The notes below the pieces were generated by a model that saw only the letters and a program-made list of their open reading frames with translations, had not been told where the DNA came from and did no database searches. Shown in pieces: positions 1 to 7,611 of a stretch of 64,000 bases of DNA. The number at the start of each line of letters is the position of its first letter. Positions within the stretch are counted from its first letter, which is position 1. Both the position numbers and the translations under genes were made by a program. Source of the stretch: Paenibacillus sp. BK033 (GTDB taxonomy: Bacteria > Bacillota > Bacilli > Paenibacillales > Paenibacillaceae); the NCBI RefSeq assembly GCF_004345425.1, contig NZ_SLVP01000009.1, forward strand, positions 1-64,000. Direction: 5' to 3'.

Positions 1-93
1 AGACCCCTTGAAGACGACGAGGTTGATAGGTTCGGGGTGGAAGCACAGCAATGTGTGGAGCTGACGAATACTAATCGGTCGAGGGCTTATCCT
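1..93 (+). rRNA. 23S ribosomal RNA, 3' end (partial)
   Basis: The first ~93 bases match the universally conserved 3' end of bacterial 23S rRNA, including the segment with CTAATCGGTCGAGGG near the terminus. The gene begins upstream of the window. The exact 3' end is estimated. No 5S rRNA gene follows before the tRNA cluster that starts 58 bases later. Confidence 0.93.
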
Positions 94-151
94 ACTGCTT
101 AAGAATTCATTATTTCGCATCCAGTTTTCAAGGCACAAGCTTTGAACATAT

Positions 152-227
152 TCCCTGATAGCTCAGTTGGTAGAGCACTCGACTGTTAATCGAGTTGTCA
201 CAGGTTCGAGTCCTGTTCGGGGAGCCA
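152..227 (+). tRNA. tRNA-Asn (GTT)
   Basis: Full cloverleaf with a 7-bp acceptor stem (TCCCTGA with TCGGGGA, one G-T pair), anticodon loop CTGTTAA giving GTT, the T-loop GGTTCGAGTCC and an encoded CCA end. First gene of a tRNA run directly behind the 23S gene, probably cotranscribed with the rRNA operon. Confidence 0.96.
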
Positions 228-231
228 ATAT

Positions 232-307
232 GCTCTCATAGCTCAGTAGGTAGAGTGCATCCATGGTAAGGATGAGGTCACCGGTTCGATCCCGGTTGAG
301 AGCTCCA
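232..307 (+). tRNA. tRNA-Thr (GGT)
   Basis: Acceptor stem GCTCTCA pairs with TGAGAGC. The anticodon stem CATCC/GGATG encloses loop ATGGTAA with anticodon GGT. CCA is encoded. It lies four bases after tRNA-Asn in the same run. Confidence 0.95.
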
Positions 308-320
308 GAAGTATTTTTAA

Positions 321-395
321 GGCCCGTTGGTCAAGGGGTTAAGACACCTCCCTTTCACGGAGGTAACAGGGGTTCGAATCCCCTACGGGTCACCA
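321..395 (+). tRNA. tRNA-Glu (TTC)
   Basis: Acceptor stem GGCCCGT/ACGGGTC, anticodon loop CTTTCAC (TTC), T-arm GGGGTTCGAATCCCC, encoded CCA. Third gene in the run. Confidence 0.96.
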
Positions 396-426
396 TATAT
401 ACTTATACGGTGGATATATTGCCTGT

Positions 427-502
427 GGAGGCTTAGCTCAGCTGGGAGAGCATCTGCCTTACAAGCAGAGGGTCGGGGGTTCGATCCCCTCAGCCTCCAC
501 CA
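427..502 (+). tRNA. tRNA-Val (TAC)
   Basis: Acceptor stem GGAGGCT/AGCCTCC, anticodon loop CTTACAA (TAC), T-arm GGGGGTTCGATCCCCT, encoded CCA. Confidence 0.96.
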
Positions 503-511
503 TTACAACAT

Positions 512-586
512 TGGGGATTAGCCAAGCGGTAAGGCAACGGACTTTGACTCCGTCACTCCAAGGTTCGAATCCTTGATCCCCAGCCA
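512..586 (+). tRNA. tRNA-Gln (TTG)
   Basis: Acceptor stem TGGGGAT/ATCCCCA, anticodon loop CTTTGAC with anticodon TTG, encoded CCA. The D-arm begins GCCAAGCGGTAAGGC, typical for Gln and Glu tRNAs. Confidence 0.96.
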
Positions 587-595
587 TTTTAATAC

Positions 596-668
596 GAGCC
601 ATTAGCTCAGTTGGTAGAGCACCTGACTTTTAATCAGGGTGTCGAAGGTTCGAGTCCTTCATGGCTCA
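596..668 (+). tRNA. tRNA-Lys (TTT), no encoded CCA
   Basis: Acceptor stem GAGCCAT/ATGGCTC with discriminator A, and anticodon loop CTTTTAA (TTT). Unlike the other ten tRNAs of the window it is followed by CTTTTC, so the CCA end must be added after transcription. Confidence 0.95.
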
Positions 669-692
669 CTTTTCTTAATAAGCTTCACCCAT

Positions 693-775
693 GCGCGTAT
701 GGCGGAATTGGCAGACGCACCAGACTTAGGATCTGGCGGGCGACCGTGGGGGTTCAAGTCCCTCTACGCGCACCA
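693..775 (+). tRNA. tRNA-Leu (TAG)
   Basis: Class II tRNA of 83 bases with a variable arm. Acceptor stem GCGCGTA/TACGCGC, anticodon stem CCAGA/TCTGG around loop CTTAGGA (TAG), encoded CCA. Last gene of the first run, followed 13 bases later by a terminator. Confidence 0.95.
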
Positions 776-787
776 TACTTAACACCC

Positions 788-819
788 AAACCTTCAGAAG
801 ATGTCCTGAAGGTTTTTTT
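788..819 (+). terminator. Rho-independent terminator of the rRNA/tRNA unit
   Basis: The arms AAACCTTCAG and CTGAAGGTTT flank an 8-base loop and run into a T tract. It closes the 23S-tRNA transcript. Confidence 0.85.
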
Positions 820-868
820 GTGCTACATTGTAACCATATTAATTTTTAAGGCAAAGGAGATATCGATA

Positions 869-1603
869 ATGAACGAAACTATAGCTAAGTTGTTGCAACA
901 CCGCTCTATACGCAAATTTACGAAGGATCCGATTACGCAAGAGCAGCTTGATGCCATATTATCCGCGGCTCAGCAAGCATCAACTTCAAGCAATATGCAA
1001 GCCTATTCCATTATTGGTATTACGGATAAGGTACTGCGCAGCGAGCTGGCTAAGCTGGCGGGAAATCAGGCTTATATAGAGGAAAGCCCCGTATTCCTCG
1101 TCTGGTGCGCGGATTTGTACCGCTGGGAGCAAGCAGCGAAACGGCATTACGGGGAAGTGATTCCTAGTACAACGGAGAACTTTATTATCGGTACGGTGGA
1201 TACGGCATTAGCCGCACAGAACGCTGCTGTAGCAGCCGAATCTCTTGGGCTTGGTATCGTTTATATCGGAGGGATCCGGAATCAGCCTGATAAGGTGTCT
1301 GAACTTCTGAAGCTGCCGCAGCATGTGTATCCGGTGTTTGGCATGTGCATTGGCGTACCGGATCAGTCTCCGCTCGAACGGCCTCGTCTGCCTCGCCAAG
1401 CAGTCTATTTTGAGAATACATACAAGCAGGACGCCATAGACTCTGCTATTGATGCTTACGATGAGACGCTAAGCGCTTATATGACGGCTAGATCGAACGG
1501 GAAGGCCAGCGCGACATGGTCGCAGTCGATGGCAGGCAAGGCGGGTCCTGTACGCATTCATATGCGTTCGTTTTTAGAGAAACAAGGATTTAAGCTGGAG
1601 TAA
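869..1603 (+). CDS. FMN-dependent nitroreductase, NfsA/NfrA-like
   Basis: A 244-aa soluble protein of the nitroreductase fold, which uses FMN and NAD(P)H to reduce nitro compounds, quinones or free flavin. The N-terminus carries the FMN-phosphate motif HRSIRKF (residues 9-15). Further on come AQQASTSSNMQ, typical of the family, and GLGIVYIGGIRN in the flavin-binding core. The C-terminal part has the extra helices of the NfsA/FRP subgroup. The ATG at 869 is preceded by AAAGGAGAT at a good distance; longer in-frame starts would run into the upstream tRNA genes and are rejected. It stands alone after the tRNA terminator. The physiological substrate cannot be read from sequence. Confidence 0.88.
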   Translation: MNETIAKLLQHRSIRKFTKDPITQEQLDAILSAAQQASTSSNMQAYSIIGITDKVLRSELAKLAGNQAYIEESPVFLVWCADLYRWEQAAKRHYGEVIPSTTENFIIGTVDTALAAQNAAVAAESLGLGIVYIGGIRNQPDKVSELLKLPQHVYPVFGMCIGVPDQSPLERPRLPRQAVYFENTYKQDAIDSAIDAYDETLSAYMTARSNGKASATWSQSMAGKAGPVRIHMRSFLEKQGFKLE

Positions 1604-1670
1604 CGTTCATTCCCTTAAATATGAAGTCCATTAATCCAAAGTCATTTGGTCAAGTATCACATTTCTGTCA

Positions 1671-1730
1671 TTGACAACGTATCTGAGAACGATTATCATT
1701 ATACATAGTTAATTGATAATTGTTATCACG
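1671..1730 (+). promoter_or_regulatory. Fur-controlled promoter with two Fur boxes
   Basis: TTGACA at 1671-1676 and TATCAT at 1694-1699, 17 bases apart, form a strong sigma-A promoter. A Fur-box-like 19-mer GAGAACGATTATCATTATA (1685-1703) covers the -10, and a second dyad TGATAATTGTTATCA lies at 1714-1728. Both resemble the GATAATGATAATCATTATC consensus. This predicts iron repression of the ATPase gene downstream. Confidence 0.8.
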
Positions 1731-1795
1731 ACGCGCTGCAGGCGCATAAATAAAAACGATCCGCCTTGCGGCATCGGAAGGAGCGTGCAGGTCAA

Positions 1796-2647
1796 ATGAT
1801 TCGTCTTGCGACTTCGAATCTCGACATTGCTTATGATGATCGACTCATCGTTCAAAATTTAAATATTGCTATCCCTCAAGGTAAAATTACAGCCCTTGTC
1901 GGTTCCAACGGATCGGGTAAATCGACCATTCTGAAGACGATGGCGCGTTTAATGCACCCATCTGCAGGCAGCGTTCTTTTGGACGGAAGATCGATTCACA
2001 AGCAGTCTACAAAAGAAGTGGCGAAGCAGCTTGCGATTTTGCCGCAGAATCCGACAGCTCCGGACGGCCTGACCGTTGCCGAGCTCGTGTCGTACGGTCG
2101 CTTTCCTTACCAAAAGGGCTTCGGGTCTTTAACGAAGGAAGACCGCGGTATTATCCAATGGGCTATTGAGGCGACAGGCATGGGAGAATTCACCGATCGC
2201 CCGGTTGACCAATTGTCCGGCGGTCAGCGCCAACGCGCATGGATTGCAATGGCACTTGCGCAAGAGACGGACATTTTGTTCCTCGACGAACCAACGACCT
2301 TCCTGGATATGGCCCATCAGCTTGAAGTGCTCCACTTGCTGCAGAAGCTTAATGAGATGAACAACCGCACCGTTGTCATGGTTGTCCATGATTTGAACCA
2401 TGCCTCCCGTTACGCGCATCATATGGTTGCCATCAAGAAGGGCACGGTCGTAGGTGAAGGCACTCCGGCTGAAGTCATGACACCGGATATTTTGCGTGAA
2501 GTATTTAATATCGAAGCCGATATCGTTCCTGATCCTCGCACAGGTGTACCGCTTTGCCTGCCACACGCATTAGCCGGCGAACCGGCTGCTGACAAAGCGC
2601 TGGCTGACTCGAGGCCTGAACGGATTTTGACTGCTGCAGGGGCATAA
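1796..2647 (+). CDS. Ferric-siderophore ABC importer ATPase (FhuC/FecE/YusV type)
   Basis: A 283-aa ABC ATPase. Walker A GSNGSGKS spans residues 36-43, followed by a Q-loop, the signature LSGGQRQRAWIAMALAQ, Walker B ILFLDEPTTFLD and the switch histidine in VVHDLNHA. The signature and D-loop wording fit the iron-siderophore/B12 importer group, and the length is normal. Start ATG 1796 follows GGAAGGAG; a TTG start at 1766 is also open but less likely. No permease or binding-protein gene is adjacent, and two Fur boxes precede it. B. subtilis YusV is a known Fur-regulated stand-alone ATPase serving several siderophore importers, so a shared-ATPase role is the best inference here. Confidence 0.9.
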   Translation: MIRLATSNLDIAYDDRLIVQNLNIAIPQGKITALVGSNGSGKSTILKTMARLMHPSAGSVLLDGRSIHKQSTKEVAKQLAILPQNPTAPDGLTVAELVSYGRFPYQKGFGSLTKEDRGIIQWAIEATGMGEFTDRPVDQLSGGQRQRAWIAMALAQETDILFLDEPTTFLDMAHQLEVLHLLQKLNEMNNRTVVMVVHDLNHASRYAHHMVAIKKGTVVGEGTPAEVMTPDILREVFNIEADIVPDPRTGVPLCLPHALAGEPAADKALADSRPERILTAAGA

Positions 2648-2654
2648 TTATAAT

Positions 2655-2690
2655 GAAAGGCCGTGCGGGAATGGCGCGGCTTTTTCTTTT
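2655..2690 (+). terminator. Terminator of the siderophore ATPase gene
   Basis: Stem GCCGTGC/GCGCGGC (one G-T pair) followed by TTTTTCTTTT. Confidence 0.85.
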
Positions 2691-2724
2691 TATAACTTTT
2701 CTTAAAAAAACTTTTATAAAACAG

Positions 2725-2753
2725 TTGCATTTTGTTTTTGAAGGTGATATATT
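2725..2753 (+). promoter_or_regulatory. Promoter of the second tRNA cluster
   Basis: TTGCAT at 2725-2730 and TATATT at 2748-2753 with a 17-base spacer, about 50 bases before tRNA-Gly. It lies in an AT-rich stretch. It shows that the second tRNA set is an independent transcription unit. Confidence 0.65.
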
Positions 2754-2805
2754 ATTACTTGTCGCCGCGATGATAAGTAAACGCGAACGACAGCGAAAGT
2801 AACAT

Positions 2806-2880
2806 GCGGAAGTGGCTCAGCGGTAGAGCATCGCCTTGCCAAGGCGAGGGTCGCGGGTTCGATTCCCGTCTTCCGCTCCA
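2806..2880 (+). tRNA. tRNA-Gly (GCC)
   Basis: Acceptor GCGGAAG/CTTCCGC, anticodon stem TCGCC/GGCGA with loop TTGCCAA (GCC), encoded CCA. Confidence 0.96.
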
Positions 2881-2886
2881 TAATGT

Positions 2887-2963
2887 GCGGCCTTAGCTCA
2901 GCTGGATAGAGCGTTTGACTACGAATCAAAAGGTCAGGAGTTCGAATCTCTTAGGCCGCGCCA
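2887..2963 (+). tRNA. tRNA-Arg (ACG)
   Basis: Acceptor GCGGCCT/AGGCCGC, anticodon loop CTACGAA (ACG, expected to be edited to ICG), encoded CCA. Six bases after tRNA-Gly. Confidence 0.95.
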
Positions 2964-2991
2964 ATCTTTACTAATACTTACTTATATTTGT

Positions 2992-3068
2992 CGGGATGTA
3001 GCTCAGCTTGGTAGAGCACCTGGTTTGGGACCAGGGGGTCGCATGTTCAAATCGTGTCATCCCGACCA
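2992..3068 (+). tRNA. tRNA-Pro (TGG)
   Basis: Acceptor CGGGATG/CATCCCG, anticodon stem CCTGG/CCAGG with loop TTTGGGA (TGG), encoded CCA. Confidence 0.95.
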
Positions 3069-3076
3069 TTTAATAC

Positions 3077-3150
3077 GCGGGTGTAGTTCAATGGTAGAAC
3101 TTTAGCCTTCCAAGCTAATAGCGTGGGTTCGATTCCCATCACCCGCTCCA
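3077..3150 (+). tRNA. tRNA-Gly (TCC)
   Basis: Acceptor GCGGGTG/CACCCGC, anticodon stem TTAGC/GCTAA with loop CTTCCAA (TCC), encoded CCA. Last gene of the second tRNA unit. Confidence 0.95.
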
Positions 3151-3161
3151 GATTTTCAAAC

Positions 3162-3190
3162 AATCTCCTTCTTCGGAAGGAGTTTTTATA
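3162..3190 (+). terminator. Terminator of the second tRNA cluster
   Basis: Hairpin with arms CTCCTTC/GAAGGAG around a TTCG tetraloop, then TTTTTAT. Confidence 0.8.
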
Positions 3191-3266
3191 TTTTATCTCC
3201 TTATATTGGCAGCCCCCGCTGGGGCTGCCTTTCGCGCGTTATGAAAAGAAAGTGGGTGCTTCGGGC

Positions 3267-3295
3267 TTCAACCGAGCGTCATTTTGTAGTATGAT
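3267..3295 (+). promoter_or_regulatory. Possible ppc promoter
   Basis: TTCAAC at 3267-3272 and TATGAT at 3290-3295 with a 17-base spacer, 42 bases before the ppc start. The -35 is weak. Confidence 0.4.
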
Positions 3296-3336
3296 GATTA
3301 GAAGTTGAAAATGCGTTAAAGTACAGGAGGATCAGT

Positions 3337-6147
3337 ATGTCGGACCAAGTAACATCGACTTTATCGGCACAACATCGGCCGCAGGCTAACAATTTACTGC
3401 GCAGAGACGTCCGTTTCCTAGGCAACATACTTGGGGAAGTGCTCGTCCATCAAGGCGGCCGCGAACTGCTGGATATCGTCGAGCAAATTCGTGAAACAAG
3501 TAAAGCGTTACGCGCTGAATTTGTACCTGAGCTTTTTGAACAGTTTAAGACGACAATTGCATCATTAAGTCCCGAAATTCGCCATCAGGTGATCCGTGCA
3601 TTCGCGATCTATTTCCAATTGGTCAACATTGCAGAGCAGAACCACCGTATTCGCCGTAAACGCGATTACGAGCGTTCAGCAGGGGAAAGTGTACAACGAG
3701 GTTCCATTGAGAGCGCGATTTCCGATCTGAAAGAGCGCAACATCGATGTTGAAGGTGTTCAAGAAATCCTGAGCAATATTTCACTCGAGCTCGTGATGAC
3801 TGCGCATCCGACGGAAGCGACGCGTCGTGCCGTGCTTGATATTCATAAGCGGATTGCCGAAGACGTAATGGAGCTTGATAATCCGACGCTGACTTACCGC
3901 GAACGCGAGATCCTTCGGGACAAGCTGCTGAACGAAGTACTCATTCTATGGCAGACCGACGAGCTCCGCGACCGTAAGCCAACTGTTATCGATGAAGTGC
4001 GCAACGGGTTGTATTACTTCGACGAAACCCTGTTTGAGGTGCTTCCGAACGTATACGAAGAACTGGAACGCAATCTTACGAAATATTATCCGGGAGAGTC
4101 CTGGCATGTACCAAGCTATCTGCGCTTCGGCTCATGGATCGGCGGAGACCGTGACGGCAACCCGTCCGTAACCGCTAAGGTCACATGGGAGACGCTGACG
4201 CTTAACCGCCAGCTGGCTATTAAGAAATACGAAGAGAAGCTGCATGAGCTTGTCAGCATTCTGAGCTTCAGCACGAACCTGGTTGAAGTATCCGAAGAGC
4301 TGATTAACTCGATTAAGAAAGACCGCGAGCACGTGGAACTCAAATGCATCGATCTGTGGCGCAATGCGAAAGAACCTTACCGCATTAAGCTGGGCTTTAT
4401 GCTGGAGAAGCTGGCGAATACGCGCGACGAGTCGCTCAAAGGCTCTGCAATGCGTTACAACAACGCAAACGAGCTGCTTGAGGATCTGTACATTATCGAC
4501 CGCAGCTTGCGCGGGCATTTTGCCGATTATGTAGCGGATACGCACATTGGCAAGCTTGTACGCCAAGTGGAGCTGTTTGGCTTCCATATGCTTACCCTCG
4601 ATATCCGTCAGCACAGCCAAGAGCATGAGAATGCAATGGCCGAAATTTTGGCGAAAATGAATATCGCTCAGAACTACGGTTCCTTGTCGGAAGATGAAAA
4701 GATTGAATTGCTCGGCAAATTGCTGGAGGATCCGCGTCCTCTTACTTCTTCCCATCTGGATTACTCGCCTTCGACTCGCGAGTGCCTTGACGTATACCAC
4801 ACGGTATACAGAGCGCAGCAAGAGTTCGGACCGGAATGTATTTCGACTTATCTGATCAGTATGACACAAGGCGCCAGCGACATGCTGGAGGTTATGGTAT
4901 TCGCGAAAGAGGTTGGCTTGTTCTGCAAGGAAGCAGACGGCAGCGTTCGCTGCACGCTGCAATCCGTGCCGCTCTTCGAGACCATTGACGACCTTCACGC
5001 CGCACCTGGCATCATGAAGCTGCTCTTCGAGCTGCCGATCTATCGTCAAGCCGTAGCGGCAAGAGGCGATCTGCATGAAATCATGCTGGGTTACTCCGAT
5101 AGTAACAAAGACGGCGGCGCGGTAACCGCGAACTGGGAACTGCGCGTAGCGCTTAACGATATTACGGCAACTGCGGGAGAATACGGCGTGAAGCTGAAAT
5201 TCTTCCATGGCCGCGGCGGTGCGCTTGGCCGTGGCGGAATGCCGCTTAACCGCAGTATCCTGGCTCAACCGCCACATACGGTTGGCGGCGGTATTAAGAT
5301 TACCGAGCAAGGCGAAGTATTGTCCTCGCGTTATTCGATGCAGGGCATTGCTTACCGAAGCCTGGAGCAGGCAACATGGGCGCTTATTACGGCTGCCCGT
5401 CTTGCGAAATATCCGCAGGCACAAGACGACGCCGTGCTGAAGGAATGGGAAGAGATTTCCCGTTCGATCTCGGAAACGGCTTTGAACAAATACCAAGATC
5501 TGATCTTCCGCGATCCGGACTTCCTGACTTACTTCAAAGAGTCGACTCCGCTTCCTGAGGTTGGCGAGCTGAACATCGGTTCCCGTCCTTCGAAACGGAA
5601 AAATAGCGACCGCTTCGAGGATCTTCGCGCGATTCCTTGGGTATTTGCATGGACGCAGAGCCGTTACTTGCTGCCGGCATGGTATGCGGCAGGTACTGCC
5701 CTGAAGCAGTATACCGGCGAGGATGCGCAGCGTCTTGAAACGTTGAAGACGATGTACGAGAAGTTTCCGTTCTTCCGTTCGCTCATCGACAATCTGCAAA
5801 TGGCACTGGCAAAAGCAGATTTAACGATCGCGAAGGAATATGCGGATATGATCGCCGACAGCACGATTCGCGACCGTATCTTCACGCAGATCGAGAACGA
5901 ATATAAGCTGACTTCGGAAATGATACTGAGCATTACCGGTCAAGACGAGATTCTGGACAACGTGCCTGTTATCCAGGAATCGATTCGTCTGCGGAATCCA
6001 TACGTGGATCCGCTCAGCTACATGCAAGTTCAGCTTCTGAGCGAGCTGCGAGCGTTGCGCGCGAAGGAAGAGGATGATCCTGAGCTGCTCCGCGAAGTGC
6101 TTCTTACCATTAACGGAATTGCTGCGGGTCTGAGAAACACGGGCTAA
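3337..6147 (+). CDS. ppc: Phosphoenolpyruvate carboxylase
   Basis: A 936-aa cytoplasmic enzyme, the usual bacterial length, which carboxylates PEP with bicarbonate to oxaloacetate to refill the TCA cycle. Signature segments appear in the expected order: MTAHPTEATRR with the catalytic His at about 157, GGDRDGNP at about 268-275, GYSDSNKDGG near 584, and the glycine-rich FFHGRGGALGRGG loop near 622-634. The C-terminus is LRNTG, as in most bacterial enzymes. ATG 3337 is preceded by CAGGAGGATCAGT. It is monocistronic with its own terminator. No frameshift is seen. Allosteric regulation is known for the family but cannot be judged here. Confidence 0.97.
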   Translation: MSDQVTSTLSAQHRPQANNLLRRDVRFLGNILGEVLVHQGGRELLDIVEQIRETSKALRAEFVPELFEQFKTTIASLSPEIRHQVIRAFAIYFQLVNIAEQNHRIRRKRDYERSAGESVQRGSIESAISDLKERNIDVEGVQEILSNISLELVMTAHPTEATRRAVLDIHKRIAEDVMELDNPTLTYREREILRDKLLNEVLILWQTDELRDRKPTVIDEVRNGLYYFDETLFEVLPNVYEELERNLTKYYPGESWHVPSYLRFGSWIGGDRDGNPSVTAKVTWETLTLNRQLAIKKYEEKLHELVSILSFSTNLVEVSEELINSIKKDREHVELKCIDLWRNAKEPYRIKLGFMLEKLANTRDESLKGSAMRYNNANELLEDLYIIDRSLRGHFADYVADTHIGKLVRQVELFGFHMLTLDIRQHSQEHENAMAEILAKMNIAQNYGSLSEDEKIELLGKLLEDPRPLTSSHLDYSPSTRECLDVYHTVYRAQQEFGPECISTYLISMTQGASDMLEVMVFAKEVGLFCKEADGSVRCTLQSVPLFETIDDLHAAPGIMKLLFELPIYRQAVAARGDLHEIMLGYSDSNKDGGAVTANWELRVALNDITATAGEYGVKLKFFHGRGGALGRGGMPLNRSILAQPPHTVGGGIKITEQGEVLSSRYSMQGIAYRSLEQATWALITAARLAKYPQAQDDAVLKEWEEISRSISETALNKYQDLIFRDPDFLTYFKESTPLPEVGELNIGSRPSKRKNSDRFEDLRAIPWVFAWTQSRYLLPAWYAAGTALKQYTGEDAQRLETLKTMYEKFPFFRSLIDNLQMALAKADLTIAKEYADMIADSTIRDRIFTQIENEYKLTSEMILSITGQDEILDNVPVIQESIRLRNPYVDPLSYMQVQLLSELRALRAKEEDDPELLREVLLTINGIAAGLRNTG

Positions 6148-6159
6148 CAGCAGACTTAT

Positions 6160-6207
6160 AACCGGGCATTCGGCTTAATACAAGCCGGATCGCCCGGTTT
6201 TTGTTTT
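6160..6207 (+). terminator. ppc terminator
   Basis: Arms AACCGGGC and GCCCGGTT enclose an inner CGGCTT/AAGCCG stem and are followed by TTTTTGTTTT. Confidence 0.85.
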
Positions 6208-6342
6208 AAAAAACGAATTCGCCTATTATTTATCCTCCTTTATAATCCGCTTAAGTTTGATTTAAGGTACAACCCTCATGATAGTAATCAAGCAAGCGAC
6301 ATCAATTGCAAAAGCGATTGTCATGACAAAGGAGCGATTAAG

Positions 6343-7473
6343 ATGAACCATAACGAATTCGAAAATAACCAAGTAAACGGAAACGATACAACTAACACCG
6401 AATCCACTGCTGAACATAAGCCATATACCTATACTTACAGAACGAGCCGCTCGACGGCAAATCTTCGCGAAGCTTACGAGAATCAGCTGCAGCTGACGGG
6501 GATGGACGGATCGGACGGAGGATACGGCAGCGGCGGAAAGAAGAAGGGGAGGAAATCGCAGGCCAAGGCCATGGTTGCGGCTTTCCTTGTTGGCGCGGTA
6601 GTTATCAGCGGATTTATGTACGCATCGGATAAAACAAACTTGTTCACCGGTAATCAGCCGCCTACTGCGGCAACTACACTCGCGAGCAATACGCCGCAGC
6701 AGTCGGCGGGCGTAACTACGGCATCGGTAAGCGTAGACGCTTCTATCGCTGACGTATATAAAGCTGCATCGCCTGCGGTAGTGAAAATCGAGAATTACAC
6801 GGAGCCGGTTCAAAGCACGGGCAGAGGCTTCGGAGGCAGAGGCGGCTGGCAGGGATTTAGCCAAATGCCGCAGTCCCAAAGCGGCAGCGGTCAATCTAAT
6901 TCGACCGATTCCACCGATAGCTCTAATCTGCAGCTGGCGGGAACGGGCACAGGATTCTTTTTCGAATCCTCCGGTTATATCCTGACCAATGATCATGTAG
7001 TCGAGGGAGCCGCGCAAGTGAAGGTGCAGGTAGAAGGTTATGATGAGCCGTTTGTGGCTGAGGTCGTAGGCGAGAACGCGGATCAGGACTTAGCCGTATT
7101 GAAAATCACGGGCTCCAAGGCATTCCCGACTCTCGCGATTGGCGATTCCGATCAAACCGCTATCGGGGATTGGGTTATTGCAATCGGCAACCCGTACGGC
7201 TTTGACCACACGATGACCGTTGGGGTGCTAAGCGCGAAGGAACGTCCAATTACGATCAGCGAGGAAGACGGCACCGAGCATCAATACGAGCATCTGCTGC
7301 AAACGGACGCTTCGATCAACCCGGGCAACTCCGGCGGACCGCTGCTGAACGCAAAAGGTGAAGTTATAGGTATAAATACAGCCGTCAATGCCGAAGCGCA
7401 AGGCATCGGATTTGCGATTCCAACCAGCACGATTCAAGAAACATTGAAGCAATTGCTTGGCCGCAGCGCATAA
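6343..7473 (+). CDS. HtrA/DegP-like membrane serine protease lacking a PDZ domain
   Basis: A 376-aa protein with a hydrophilic cytoplasmic N-terminus, one transmembrane segment at about residues 77-95 (AAFLVGAVVISGFMYA), a Gly/Ser/Gln-rich linker and an extracellular trypsin-like domain. The catalytic triad is visible as His218 in TNDHVV, Asp249 in DQDLAVLKI and Ser330 in NPGNSGGPLL. The protein ends right after the protease domain (GFAIPTSTIQETLKQLLG), so the C-terminal PDZ domain of most HtrA proteins is missing; the stop is followed by a terminator, so this is not a sequencing break inside the gene. ATG 6343 follows AAAGGAGCGATTAAG. Expected role: quality control of surface proteins. Confidence 0.9.
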   Translation: MNHNEFENNQVNGNDTTNTESTAEHKPYTYTYRTSRSTANLREAYENQLQLTGMDGSDGGYGSGGKKKGRKSQAKAMVAAFLVGAVVISGFMYASDKTNLFTGNQPPTAATTLASNTPQQSAGVTTASVSVDASIADVYKAASPAVVKIENYTEPVQSTGRGFGGRGGWQGFSQMPQSQSGSGQSNSTDSTDSSNLQLAGTGTGFFFESSGYILTNDHVVEGAAQVKVQVEGYDEPFVAEVVGENADQDLAVLKITGSKAFPTLAIGDSDQTAIGDWVIAIGNPYGFDHTMTVGVLSAKERPITISEEDGTEHQYEHLLQTDASINPGNSGGPLLNAKGEVIGINTAVNAEAQGIGFAIPTSTIQETLKQLLGRSA

Positions 7474-7504
7474 TGCCATTATTCACTTATAAGGTTTGGG
7501 AAAC

Positions 7505-7537
7505 GGAGGGGCGCTTATGCGCCTCTTCGTTTTGTTT
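7505..7537 (+). terminator. htrA-like gene terminator
   Basis: Stem AGGGGCGC/GCGCCTCT (one G-T pair) with loop TTAT, then a T-rich run. Confidence 0.75.
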
Positions 7538-7611
7538 TTTGCTTTTGCTTTTGCTTTTGAAGGGGGAGAACCGATATAATAGATCAGATGCGAATGGAGG
7601 ACTTTTGTTCG

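Noticed and set aside
4132..5799. 555-codon minus-strand open frame
   Set aside because: It lies wholly within ppc on the opposite strand; ppc has all catalytic motifs, and the antisense protein resembles no family.
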